The notes under the pieces were generated by a model. The model ran no database searches. It saw nothing but the letters and a program-made list of their open reading frames with translations, and had not been told where the DNA came from. The translations under genes and the position numbers were made by a program. This document shows, one piece after another, positions 1-8,800 of a stretch of DNA of 64,000 bases. Numbering within the stretch: position 1 is the stretch's first letter; every line of letters starts with the position of its first letter. This DNA comes from JACNKJ01 sp964440095 (GTDB lineage Bacteria > Krumholzibacteriota > Krumholzibacteriia > JACNKJ01): the NCBI GenBank assembly GCA_964440095.1, contig CAYTPZ010000001.1, positions 248,001 to 312,000 on the forward strand, given 5' to 3'.

Positions 1-522
1 CCCGAAATTGTCTGGGATACCACCGATCCCCGTGTGGAGGATGCGAAGGTGCCGGTGGAATCCGAGCAGCCGGCGGAAGGTGAATCCAGTGAAGCGGATC
101 TGGAGATCACGACGGACCCGGTCACGGAGATCGAGAACTCGACGCAGCCAATTCCAAGCGAGAGTACCGAGCCTGCCGGGCAGGCCCAGGCCGCTTCAGG
201 GGATCCGTCTTCTGCAGCTCCCGGTGAGGGTCCCGGAGAGGGACGCCGCCGGGCGGCACGACTGCTTTATCAAGAATGGCCGCGAGAGTCCGTTCTGGCT
301 GATCTCAAATCAGGCGGCAACTTCAGGTTCAGGCTTCGGGTGGAGGCCGATGGTCACGTGTCCGAATGGGAAGTCTTGGAGAGCTTCGACTGCGAGCCCT
401 GTGCCGCCGAGGCCGAGCGCATCGTGAAAAGCCTGCGCTTTCGCCCGGCCTTGGAAGACGGACGCCCGGCAGCCTGCTGGCTGCCTTTCGAGATTGGCTT
501 CTATGCTTCGGAAGTCGACTAA
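1..522 (+). CDS. TonB-like C-terminal domain protein (5' end outside window)
   Basis: The reading frame is open from the first base, so the N-terminus lies outside the window. The visible part has an acidic, Pro/Glu/Ser-rich linker (about residues 10-75), typical of a periplasm-spanning region, then a C-terminal domain of about 85 residues. That domain shows 'FRFRLRVEADGHVSEWEVLES', paired Cys, 'AERIVKSLRFRPALEDGRPAACWLPFEIGF'-type pattern (only key blocks cited), which matches the TonB_C consensus of beta strand, DGxV, Ala-rich helix, WRFxPA-like block and final strand. Known TonB proteins pass proton-motive energy to outer-membrane receptors; that role here is inferred from the fold only. 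Its stop codon overlaps the stop of the convergent histidine kinase by four bases. Confidence 0.72.
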   Translation, partial: PEIVWDTTDPRVEDAKVPVESEQPAEGESSEADLEITTDPVTEIENSTQPIPSESTEPAGQAQAASGDPSSAAPGEGPGEGRRRAARLLYQEWPRESVLADLKSGGNFRFRLRVEADGHVSEWEVLESFDCEPCAAEAERIVKSLRFRPALEDGRPAACWLPFEIGFYASEVD

Positions 523-1721
523 GGGACCAAGGGGAGGGTGAAGGAGAAGGTGCTGCCCTGACCCGGTTCGCTCTGCAGCCAAAGCCGCCCTCCCATGGCC
601 TCCACGAATTCCTTGGAGAGGGTCAGGCCCAAACCCATACCGCCCTGCGAACGGGTGTCGCTGTCTTCCACCTGGTAGAATTTCTCGAAGATCTTTTTCT
701 GCTCTTCCAGGGCAATGCCCGGCCCTGAATCCACCACGTCCATTCGAATGTAGTCGCCAAGGTCCGTGGCACGACGGCCCACCAGATAGTTCCACTGCAC
801 GATCACGTCTTGATCCGGACTCGAGAATTTCAGCGCGTTTCCCACCAGGTGAACCAGGATACGCTGGAAGTGCTGGCTGTCGGTGCGCAGCACAAGTTCG
901 GGCACTTCCTCGGGAAGTTGCACGCGAGAGTGATCGGGAATATCGGGTAGGACTTGTTCCCTGAAATCACGCATCAACTCGGGCAACTGGCATTCGTCGC
1001 GCTCAACCTGAAGCAGTGCCGAGGATATCCCACCCATGGTTAACAGCTCGCTGATGCGTTGATTCAGATTCTTCGAGGAAAATCTTATGCCTTCCACAAA
1101 TTGCCTGAGAACCTGGTCTTCCTGAGTCACCGGCAGATCAAAGGCCAGATCGGAGAATCCCATGATGGCGGTGAGGGGAGTTCGCAATTCGTGGTTGATG
1201 ATGTTCAGGAAATTGCCCTGTTGTTTTTCCATCTCCCGGGCGAGGGCCTGACGCGATTCCTGAAGATCCAACAGGGCGAGTCTCTCGGCAGCCATGAGGG
1301 CCAGGTTCCATTGGATCTCCGGCAGGACCAGGGCATCATCTCCCTCCCAAAGGAGGAGTGCGAAGACTTCCTCGCCTCCTCGCAAGGGATAGCAAACTGG
1401 AGCGGCTTGAGGCGACTCAAGGGGAATTCCTTCGCGGAACTTTTCGGGTAGAGTTTCCGCCTCGATGAGAGTGTCAAGGGCCGGGGGCAGAGGATGATCG
1501 GCAACGAGGTCCTGCTCTTCCCCATCTTGGATGGAGAGGTAGATCCATTTGGATTCCACCTGCCAGATCAAACCGCCACGCGGAGATTGCCCCGCCGCCT
1601 CGATCCTTCCGCCGAGCCACTTCAGCCAAGCGGAGGTCGTTTGAGCAGAAAACAGGGCAGCCAGATCCAATACGGCAAGATCTCCCGCGCTGGACTGGCC
1701 TGGCTGAAGGGTGGTCTTCAT
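519..1721 (-). CDS. Soluble sensor histidine kinase
   Basis: A 400-residue protein with no obvious membrane segment. The first 150 residues form a sensor region of GAF-like character (inferred, weak). A helical linker leads to a HisKA domain with the phospho-acceptor motif 'NHELRTPLTA' (His about residue 177). The HATPase_c domain follows, with an N-box-type 'HLVGNALKFS', G1 'DSGPGIA', F-box 'IFEKFYQ' and G2 'GGMGLGLTL'. The start is ATG at 1721, preceded by GGGAG six bases upstream; an in-frame TTG lies two codons earlier. No response regulator is adjacent, so it is an orphan kinase in this window. The cytoplasmic location and signal are inferred. Confidence 0.9.
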   Translation of the reverse strand: MKTTLQPGQSSAGDLAVLDLAALFSAQTTSAWLKWLGGRIEAAGQSPRGGLIWQVESKWIYLSIQDGEEQDLVADHPLPPALDTLIEAETLPEKFREGIPLESPQAAPVCYPLRGGEEVFALLLWEGDDALVLPEIQWNLALMAAERLALLDLQESRQALAREMEKQQGNFLNIINHELRTPLTAIMGFSDLAFDLPVTQEDQVLRQFVEGIRFSSKNLNQRISELLTMGGISSALLQVERDECQLPELMRDFREQVLPDIPDHSRVQLPEEVPELVLRTDSQHFQRILVHLVGNALKFSSPDQDVIVQWNYLVGRRATDLGDYIRMDVVDSGPGIALEEQKKIFEKFYQVEDSDTRSQGGMGLGLTLSKEFVEAMGGRLWLQSEPGQGSTFSFTLPLVP

Positions 1722-1861
1722 TGACAACTCCCGGTCCGCTCCTTTGGAGTTAGGACCTACAGGACTTGAAGAAATCCCGATAACTGCTTGTCACCCAATG
1801 GATTCCAATTTACTACGGTTTTCCAAGGGAATGATAAGCAATGACTATACCATCTGGGGAA

Positions 1862-2458
1862 TCAGCCCAGGTGCATGGTCCGGCGCATGTGCAAGAAATA
1901 GCGCAGTCCGGATGTATAGGAGAGTGCTAGTATGATCAGGAGAGCGATCATTAGAAGGGTTCTAAAGAGAAAACTGGGCTCGGATCCACGCGGAAGCAGG
2001 GCCAGCCAGAGCAAGAAGAAATTCCCGAACAGGGCTTGGGTGATCATCTTCCATTTACCCAGACTATCGGCCGGTATGGATTCGCCCGTGTTCCGCTGAT
2101 AGGCCTCGCGCAACCAGGTGATGCCCCACTCCCTGATCAGCAGCAGAATCACCACGATCCAGAGCAGGAGATTGCCGGTGAAGCCGGCCAGGGCCAAGAA
2201 AATGACCGACACGAGTATTTTATCGGCCAGGGGATCCAGGTGCTCACCCAGACGGGTAATTTGTCCCCAGCGACGAGCCAGGAAGCCGTCGAGATGATCC
2301 AGGATGGCGGCCAGGATGCAAAGAACCACCGGAGTTATGGTGGCTCCGCGGGTGAAAAACAGCACGGCGGCAGCCGCAGCCATGAGGACACGGGCTGCGC
2401 TCAGCGCATTGGGAAGGGTGCGCACTCGTTCGTAGTGGCTGCTCTTTCGAAGTCTCAC
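1862..2458 (-). CDS. pgsA: CDP-diacylglycerol-glycerol-3-phosphate 3-phosphatidyltransferase
   Basis: This enzyme makes phosphatidylglycerol phosphate from CDP-diacylglycerol and glycerol-3-phosphate at the inner membrane. The CDP-alcohol phosphatidyltransferase signature is complete: D..DG..AR........G...D...D in 'DHLDGFLARRWGQITRLGEH' followed by 'LDPLADK'. Several hydrophobic helices and a length of 198 residues fit the family. The start is uncertain: GTG at 2458 lacks a clear ribosome site, and GTG at 2425 (giving V-R-T-L-P-N-A-L) would match the usual short N-terminus better. It lies upstream of the histidine kinase gene on the same strand, separated by about 140 bases in which I see no other gene. 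Confidence 0.93.
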   Translation of the reverse strand: MRLRKSSHYERVRTLPNALSAARVLMAAAAAVLFFTRGATITPVVLCILAAILDHLDGFLARRWGQITRLGEHLDPLADKILVSVIFLALAGFTGNLLLWIVVILLLIREWGITWLREAYQRNTGESIPADSLGKWKMITQALFGNFFLLWLALLPRGSEPSFLFRTLLMIALLIILALSYTSGLRYFLHMRRTMHLG

Positions 2459-2512
2459 ATGGGCAAACTAGCATGACTTGCCTGTTTTCGTAAAGCCCGC
2501 CTCTCAGCTTAT

Positions 2513-4144
2513 CTAATCCAGTGTTAGAATTTCTTCATGGACAAGGGACTGAAGCTCCCCATCGAGGACAAAATCAACGCTCACCTGCACAGTGAGGCTG
2601 CTTAATTCATTGCTGGCGGCGTAGATCGTGGTTCCCGTGAGCTCGTTTTTCTGTCTCGCATAATTCGTCCCCTCAGGATCCAGATAGCCCCCTTGGTAAT
2701 CTTCCGCCACACCGCCATCGTAGTAGAAATAGACATCATCCGGACTGGACCAGCGGTAGCTAAGCGAGAGCTGATCCTCGTTTTCCAAGTTCAATCTCAG
2801 TTGCATGGCCGGAAAACCGCTGTGCGGCTGACTGAAATCGTAGGCTTCCCAACCCGTTTCACCTTCAAGAGGATGCCCCTCGGCGAGAATTTCAAAACCT
2901 TGAATTAGTGGCGCTTCACTCTCTCCGCAAACAGCGAATTCGCTAACTGCAGTCGACTCGAGGAGCAGGCCCGGCGTGCCCGCATCCCGCTCGATGCGCG
3001 GAAGGATCTCGGCAGCCGTATTCACTCCATCGCCCCAAAAGCTGCAGCGGAAATCCAGTGAATCGGCACCGGCTTCATAGCCCCCTCCGATCTTCAAGTA
3101 TGGATTGGGACTGGGAATGCTGAATACGTTGCCCGTCATACTGATTCGGCTCCCACTACCCAGGAAGAGGGCTTTCGTATCGCCGGAAAACTGTGTGCGG
3201 GTGACGATGCCAGGGGTGCTGCCCGCGAAGATTCCGTATTCGTCGCACTCGAAGAATGAGCTGTGGGTCAGAACCAATTCCTCGAGAGAAATGGCCTGCA
3301 AACCACGTTCGCATTCCCAGAAGGAAAGACCTTCTCCCCGCACGGGTATCGAGGCCGCCTCAATCCCTCGCTCACACTGTTCGAATTTGGAGTCGAGCAA
3401 TTCGAGGGTTTGTGAGGTACCCCCGGCCATGTTGATCCCCCACTTGGCGTTCTTGATATGGGTACCCTGGATATAGATATCCTCGCCCGGAGAGTTGATG
3501 TTGAGGCCCTTCCAATAGAGCATTGAGCTAATGTCATTTGCCCAAGGTGTGAACAGAACCGCCTGGTTGTTGAAGTGAACGCCTTCAAAGCTAGCTCCGG
3601 CATTAAGGATGAGTTTGCTGTTTGCATCGCAGTAGATCAAAGTGCCCGGCCCAACAATCAACTTCTCATTCACAAGGGTCACTTCCCCTTGCAGGATGTA
3701 GAAGGGTGCATTGTCACTGCCATCCCAATGGATTTCGCCATCGTTGACATCGCCGGGTTGGTCATCGGTGAGCCGGCGACCTAGCTGAACGGTGCGACTG
3801 TAGCTGTCGCTATCGATTCCATCCGAAACCGTGCAACTGAGACTCATGCTTCCGTATTGATTGGGCACGTACCAATCGACGACCTCTCCAGAACCTGAGA
3901 AAACGCTCTCAGCACCATCGTTCCACTCAAAGCTGAGTGCATCGTCATCAATATCCGAGCTCACGGCTGTTAACTGGATAATCGTACCAGCACCAATGGC
4001 GGGCCGACCTCCTCCAAGTGTGATTCCCGTTATATTGGGAGCGTGATTCACCTGACCCGGGCCATCAGGATTACTGGCGCAAGAAAGCGTGGCGGCCAAA
4101 AGGAACGTGAATAGGATCTTGTCTTTGCTGGCGCGTAAACTCAT
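2513..4144 (-). CDS. Beta-helix-type surface lipoprotein, unknown function
   Basis: The 543-residue protein starts with a lipoprotein signal (charged N-terminus, hydrophobic stretch, 'AATLSC' with Cys at about 22). Next comes an Ig/PKD-like segment ('DIDDDALSFEW', 'YGSMSLSCTVSDGIDSDS', about residues 40-120). The middle has repeated short strands rich in G, N, F and 'ECERGI/ECDEYGI'-type turns (about 150-400), as in right-handed parallel beta-helices, and the C-terminus looks like another beta domain. Such proteins sit on the periplasmic or outer face of the outer membrane. No catalytic motif was recognised. It is divergently arranged with the 5'-nucleotidase gene across a 72-base gap that must hold both promoters. 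Confidence 0.7.
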   Translation of the reverse strand: MSLRASKDKILFTFLLAATLSCASNPDGPGQVNHAPNITGITLGGGRPAIGAGTIIQLTAVSSDIDDDALSFEWNDGAESVFSGSGEVVDWYVPNQYGSMSLSCTVSDGIDSDSYSRTVQLGRRLTDDQPGDVNDGEIHWDGSDNAPFYILQGEVTLVNEKLIVGPGTLIYCDANSKLILNAGASFEGVHFNNQAVLFTPWANDISSMLYWKGLNINSPGEDIYIQGTHIKNAKWGINMAGGTSQTLELLDSKFEQCERGIEAASIPVRGEGLSFWECERGLQAISLEELVLTHSSFFECDEYGIFAGSTPGIVTRTQFSGDTKALFLGSGSRISMTGNVFSIPSPNPYLKIGGGYEAGADSLDFRCSFWGDGVNTAAEILPRIERDAGTPGLLLESTAVSEFAVCGESEAPLIQGFEILAEGHPLEGETGWEAYDFSQPHSGFPAMQLRLNLENEDQLSLSYRWSSPDDVYFYYDGGVAEDYQGGYLDPEGTNYARQKNELTGTTIYAASNELSSLTVQVSVDFVLDGELQSLVHEEILTLD

Positions 4145-4216
4145 AATTCCCCCCGGTAAGCAACCGTCGAAGCATAGGGAAGCCCGACGCCCCTCACAAG
4201 CTCAAACGAGGCCAAG

Positions 4217-5722
4217 ATGATTCGTTCAATCGCCCTGACCCTGCTCACATGCCTGCTGTTTGCGACCCCGAACCTGACCCTGGCCGGTGAAGCCCAAGAA
4301 CCGGATTTGGTGATCGTTCACACCAACGATCTTCACGCCCGCTATCGTCCTTTCGATAGTCGCGGCGAGTCCCGCGGCGGGTTCGCCCGCCTGTCGGGGC
4401 AGATCAATATCTTGCGTGAGCAGTACGGCGACCGGCTCATCTATCTGGACGCCGGTGATCTTTTTCAAGGCACGCCGTTTTATCATTTCTATCGCGGCGA
4501 ACTGGGAATGGATCTTCTCGACGCCATGGGCTGCGACGCCTTCGCCCTGGGCAATCACGAACTGGACGACGGCCACCAGAACTTCCTGCGCGCCAGCCAG
4601 GCGATGTCCTTTCCCTTGCTCTGCGCCAATGTGAGCCTGCCCGATGGTCCGCCGCTGTTACCGGCTTCCACGCGCCTGACTCGGGGGAATCTTACGATTG
4701 ATGTGGTGGGCATCATCACCGCTCACCTGGAAGAAGTGACCGGCGTCATTTCACGCGGTGAGCTGACCATGGTGGATCCGGCTCTGGCTCTTCAAAATTG
4801 GCTGGACCATCGAAAGAACGAGGCGGATCTCACGGTGGTTCTCAGTCATTGCGGTCTAAGTGAAGATATTGATATCGCGGCCAATGTGACGGAGCCACCT
4901 CTCATCATCAGTGGTCACAGTCACAGTTTCATCGATGAGCCTGCGCGCGTGGGCGACACCATCATCTGCACCACGGGGGCCTATGGGTATAACCTGGGCG
5001 TGCTCAAGCTTTGGCAGGAAGGCGACTCCTGGCGTATGGAGCACGAGCTCATTCCCATGAACGCCGACAGTCCTGAGGATCCGAAAATCGCAGCACTGAT
5101 CGAAGAGGCGGCGGTGGTCGTTGACCGGGAAATGGCCGTGGAGGTGGGTGAACTCGCGGAAGATTTCCCCACGCAGGGAAAATCCGGGGCCGCCAATCCC
5201 CTGGGCCAGTGGATCGCCGAACTCTTGCGTGTGGAGGCCGGTGCAGATATTGGACTGCAAAATGTGGGCGGCTACCGAACGAGTTTGAACGGTGGCGATA
5301 TGAGCCGCGGCGACGTGTTCACTCTGCTTCCCTTCGACAACCGAATCGTAAGGCTGACATTCCATGGCGATGTGCTCCAGGAGCTATTCGATTACCTCGC
5401 CGAATGCTTCGGCAGCGGACGCTTCGCACAGACTTCGGGTGTGAGTTATCGAGTTGAAAACGGGAAGGCTCGCGACATTCTCATCGACGGAAAGCCCTTG
5501 GATCCTGCTGCCCACTACAAAGTCGCCACCCTCGATTTTCTCTTAGGCGGCGGCGACGGCTACACCGTGCTTCAGAAAGCGCACACCATTGATATACTCG
5601 ACGCCTTCCCACGGGATGTCATGGAGAATTGGCTCCTTGCCGGAAACATACCCTCGCCGACCGACTTCCCACCCAACGTCTTTTCATCGGATGAACCTAG
5701 CGACCAAGATTCCGGTTATTAG
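4217..5722 (+). CDS. Periplasmic 5'-nucleotidase / metallophosphatase (UshA-like)
   Basis: A 501-residue secreted enzyme with a signal peptide (residues 1 to about 23, ending 'TLAGEA'). The N-terminal metallophosphatase domain shows the metal-binding motifs 'HTNDLHAR', 'DAGDLFQG', 'ALGNHELDDG', 'VVLSHCG' and 'ISGHSHS'. The C-terminal 5'-nucleotidase domain (about 310-480) has 'NVGGYRTSLNGGDMSRGDVFTLLPFDN'-type substrate-specificity sequence (key blocks NVGGYR, LPFDN). The family hydrolyses nucleoside 5'-phosphates or related phosphoesters, allowing nucleoside and phosphate uptake; the substrate here is not decidable. It is monocistronic and followed by a GC-rich hairpin. Confidence 0.93.
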   Translation: MIRSIALTLLTCLLFATPNLTLAGEAQEPDLVIVHTNDLHARYRPFDSRGESRGGFARLSGQINILREQYGDRLIYLDAGDLFQGTPFYHFYRGELGMDLLDAMGCDAFALGNHELDDGHQNFLRASQAMSFPLLCANVSLPDGPPLLPASTRLTRGNLTIDVVGIITAHLEEVTGVISRGELTMVDPALALQNWLDHRKNEADLTVVLSHCGLSEDIDIAANVTEPPLIISGHSHSFIDEPARVGDTIICTTGAYGYNLGVLKLWQEGDSWRMEHELIPMNADSPEDPKIAALIEEAAVVVDREMAVEVGELAEDFPTQGKSGAANPLGQWIAELLRVEAGADIGLQNVGGYRTSLNGGDMSRGDVFTLLPFDNRIVRLTFHGDVLQELFDYLAECFGSGRFAQTSGVSYRVENGKARDILIDGKPLDPAAHYKVATLDFLLGGGDGYTVLQKAHTIDILDAFPRDVMENWLLAGNIPSPTDFPPNVFSSDEPSDQDSGY

Positions 5723-5736
5723 TGGAAATAGGAAAC

Positions 5737-5801
5737 GGGGAGGGTGTGACCCTCCCCGAATGAAATGGGAAGCTTGAATGATGGGAGGGGCACACCCTCC
5801 C
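5737..5801. terminator. Pair of GC-rich hairpins between convergent genes
   Basis: Two hairpins lie between the nucleotidase and the C25 protease genes. The first is a perfect 9-bp stem with a three-base loop (GGGGAGGGT / ACCCTCCCC, 5737-5757). The second is GGGAGGG / CCCTCCC (5783-5801). Neither is followed by a clear T-run, so they may be 3'-end stabilisers rather than canonical intrinsic terminators. The flanks are themselves inverted copies of each other (see findings). Confidence 0.55.
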
Positions 5802-5806
5802 CGTTC

Positions 5807-8800
5807 CTATTTGAGCAACATCATTTTCCGTGTCTGAACGGTCTCGTCCATTTTGATCTTCGTGAAGTAGACACCGCTGGACACCGCGTTGCCGCTGTGG
5901 TCCTTGCCTTCCCAGCTGAAGCGATGCTCCTGCCCCCGAGCCAGACCACCTTCATAGAGCTTGGTAACCTGACGTCCCTGGATATCGTAGATGGCCAGGC
6001 TCACCTGGGCCGATCCCGTGCCCGAGGGGGTCACGAAACGAATTTCCGTCTTGGGATTGAAGGGATTGGGGAAGTTCGCATAGAGGATTCCACCGGCCGG
6101 AGCTTCGGCCTCATCGGCATCGGTCACCTGTTCCTCGCGCGTGAAGACGCCGGTGCGTGCGTTGTTGGCGCGGAACATCTTCCACTGGGCAAGACCGTTG
6201 TAGTAGCCGCCGGGCATGTCCCAGATGTAGACGAAAGAGTCCCAACCCATGAGGGCCACTTCAACATCGAGGTCATTGTCCAGATCGGCCACGGTAGGGG
6301 AACTGCGAAGTTCCGCCTCGGCGAGAATGGGGAAGCCTGGAATGGTCGTTCCATCCATTTCCCAGCCGTGAAGATAACCCTGCTCGGTGCCGAGCAGAAT
6401 CTCCAGTTCGCGATCGTGGTCGAGATCCACCACAACCGGACTGCTTTCGCTGCTATCCTCCAAGTGCACGGGCCAACCATCGAGCAGGTGACCCTGCTGA
6501 TCGTAGACCACCACATCCATGCTGTGATAGCTGGACACGCTCACGGCCACGATCTCCATTTCCCCGTCATCCTCGAAGTCAACCAGGACAGGGCTGGGCG
6601 CCAAGCCGCCGGGGTTGCAGACCAGGGTAATGGGAAAGTTCACCGAGTGGCTGCTGCCATTGGCGTTTAGCGCATAGAGGCGATCGGAGTCGGCCAGGAA
6701 GACGATTTCGTTTTCACCGTCGCCGTCCAAATCACCCATGGAGATGCTCGAGTTCACCGCATCGCCCACGCCGAGGGGATAGCCCGGCTTGACCGTGCCG
6801 TCGTGATCCCAGATCCAAACCACACCCCAATTAGTTCCGATGCAGATTTCCAATTCGGGATCAGCGTCCATTTGGCCGAGGGTTGGACTGGACTTGGTCC
6901 AGCTTCCCAAGCCACCGGCGAAGATCCCGTCGGGGTCGGCCAGCAGCGGCGTGCCATCATGATTCCATGCGTAGAGATTTCCGTTAAGGCACATGGAGAA
7001 GATCTCCATGAACCCGTCATTGTCAACGTCGGCCACGGCCGGCGTTGCCCAGGTCCACATTGATTGATACTTGGGGAAGCCGGGCAACTGCTCGCCCTCG
7101 CCGTTGGTCACGAATATTTCCTGGGTGTTGCGACTGGCCGAAACGATTTCCAGGCCCGGCTGCGTCGGATCGATGTCGGCCATGGCGATGCTGGCCGTGT
7201 AGCGATCACCATCGTCGGTGAAAACACCGTAGGTACCCGAATCATTGTCACCGTCCCTGACTTCCGCACCGTCGTGATGCCAGGCATAGAGACGATTGGA
7301 TCCGGCCACCACCTCATTGTCGCCGTCACCGTCGATGTCGCCCACGGCAAGACTGCTGGCGGTGCCCAAATAGGTGTCGGAAGGCCAACCCGCCTGGGTG
7401 GTGGGATTCGTGCTAATGGAAAATTCCGGACTGAGTCCACTTCGGAATCCGGAGGCGTTCAGGGTTTCCACCACGATGAAGTACTCGGTGCTTTCCTGCA
7501 GGCCGTCATTCCGGAAGTAGGTGAATTGAACGGGCTCACTCGTCGCCTGACTGTAGGGGCCGCCCTCTTCCTGGCTTCTATAGACCAGGTAGGACACCGC
7601 GGTGGTGTCGGGCTCTTCCCAAACCACATCGATGATGGTCGGCTGGATACTTGAGTCAAGATAGAGTTCCGTCGGTGCAACTGGCCGCCTCACGGTAAGC
7701 GTGTCATAGACTTCTTGACCCAAGGGACCTTCCAGGAGCAGCTGGAATTCGTGAGGAATACTCACGTCGCTTTCGCTAATGTCGATACTCGCGGAGGTCC
7801 CCACTTCCAAAAGACCCAAGGTGGGCAAAGTAACAGGACCGCCAAGCACGCTGCCTTCGGGATCCAGAGCGCTGAGTGTGGCGGTCCAACCGGCGCTGAG
7901 CGTGTTGCCGTAGTTTTTCCACTGCGGCACCCAAGCTGCGGTTTCGCCGGCGTCGAGTTCACCATCGCCATCACCTGAACTGTCATCCAGACTGAAAGCG
8001 AAGAGTCGCGGCAAGGGCGCGGTGAATTGCAAGTCAAGCTCATCGCTCTGGCTACCGCCCACGAAATCGAAATCGAACTGAAGCATCACATTGCTTCGAT
8101 TGGGAAGATCGAAGGGCGCAAAGACAAGGAATGTTAGATCGAGTTCAAGACTGTCGCCCGCCGCAATGAGCATCTCGGTATCGACGGAAGATTCGTCCAG
8201 TGTCAATTCCCCACCCGGCGAATAAAGGCTGACACTCACCGAGTCGACTGCCAGGTCTCCGGTGTTTTCGACCCAGAAGTGGAAACGAATACTTTCGCCT
8301 GCATCGGCTAAGCCATCGGCGTTACCTGCGATGTCCGGGGCGAGGCCCGGATCATCCAAGACTTCGAGACTCGTGATGGAAAGCCTGGGTCCGCTGGCCG
8401 GGTCTACGCTGATCTCCATGTGTAGAGGCAAAATGTTGTTGGCTATGACATGAATTTCCAAAGCACCGGGAGAATCTGCATGAACGGGAAGTTCCAGAAG
8501 CCCGGAAGCATCTGTAAATCCAACGGCGCGATCTTCGCCCGTTTTCTGGGCGATGACCTTGGCGCCATCCACGGGGAAGCCTTCATGGCTCACATAAACC
8601 TTGAGCGTGTCACTGGAGAGCGTGAAAGCTTCGGTGAGCGCCAAGTCCAAGGTGTCTGGCGTGTCCATCCAAAGTTCTATACTGGGATCGCCGAATAGGA
8701 CGCCGGCCATCTGAGTCCAGCGATGGCTTCCCTCGATCTGTCCCAAATGTGAGAACTGGTTGTGGCTGAATGTGAAAGCCTCACCGATGGAACTGGAATC

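Noticed and set aside
5765..6670. Plus-strand open frame of 301 codons opposite the C25 protease
   Set aside because: It is an antisense shadow of the GC-rich propeller repeats; composition is His/Gly/Val-rich with no motif, and the minus-strand frame has signal, catalytic and repeat motifs.
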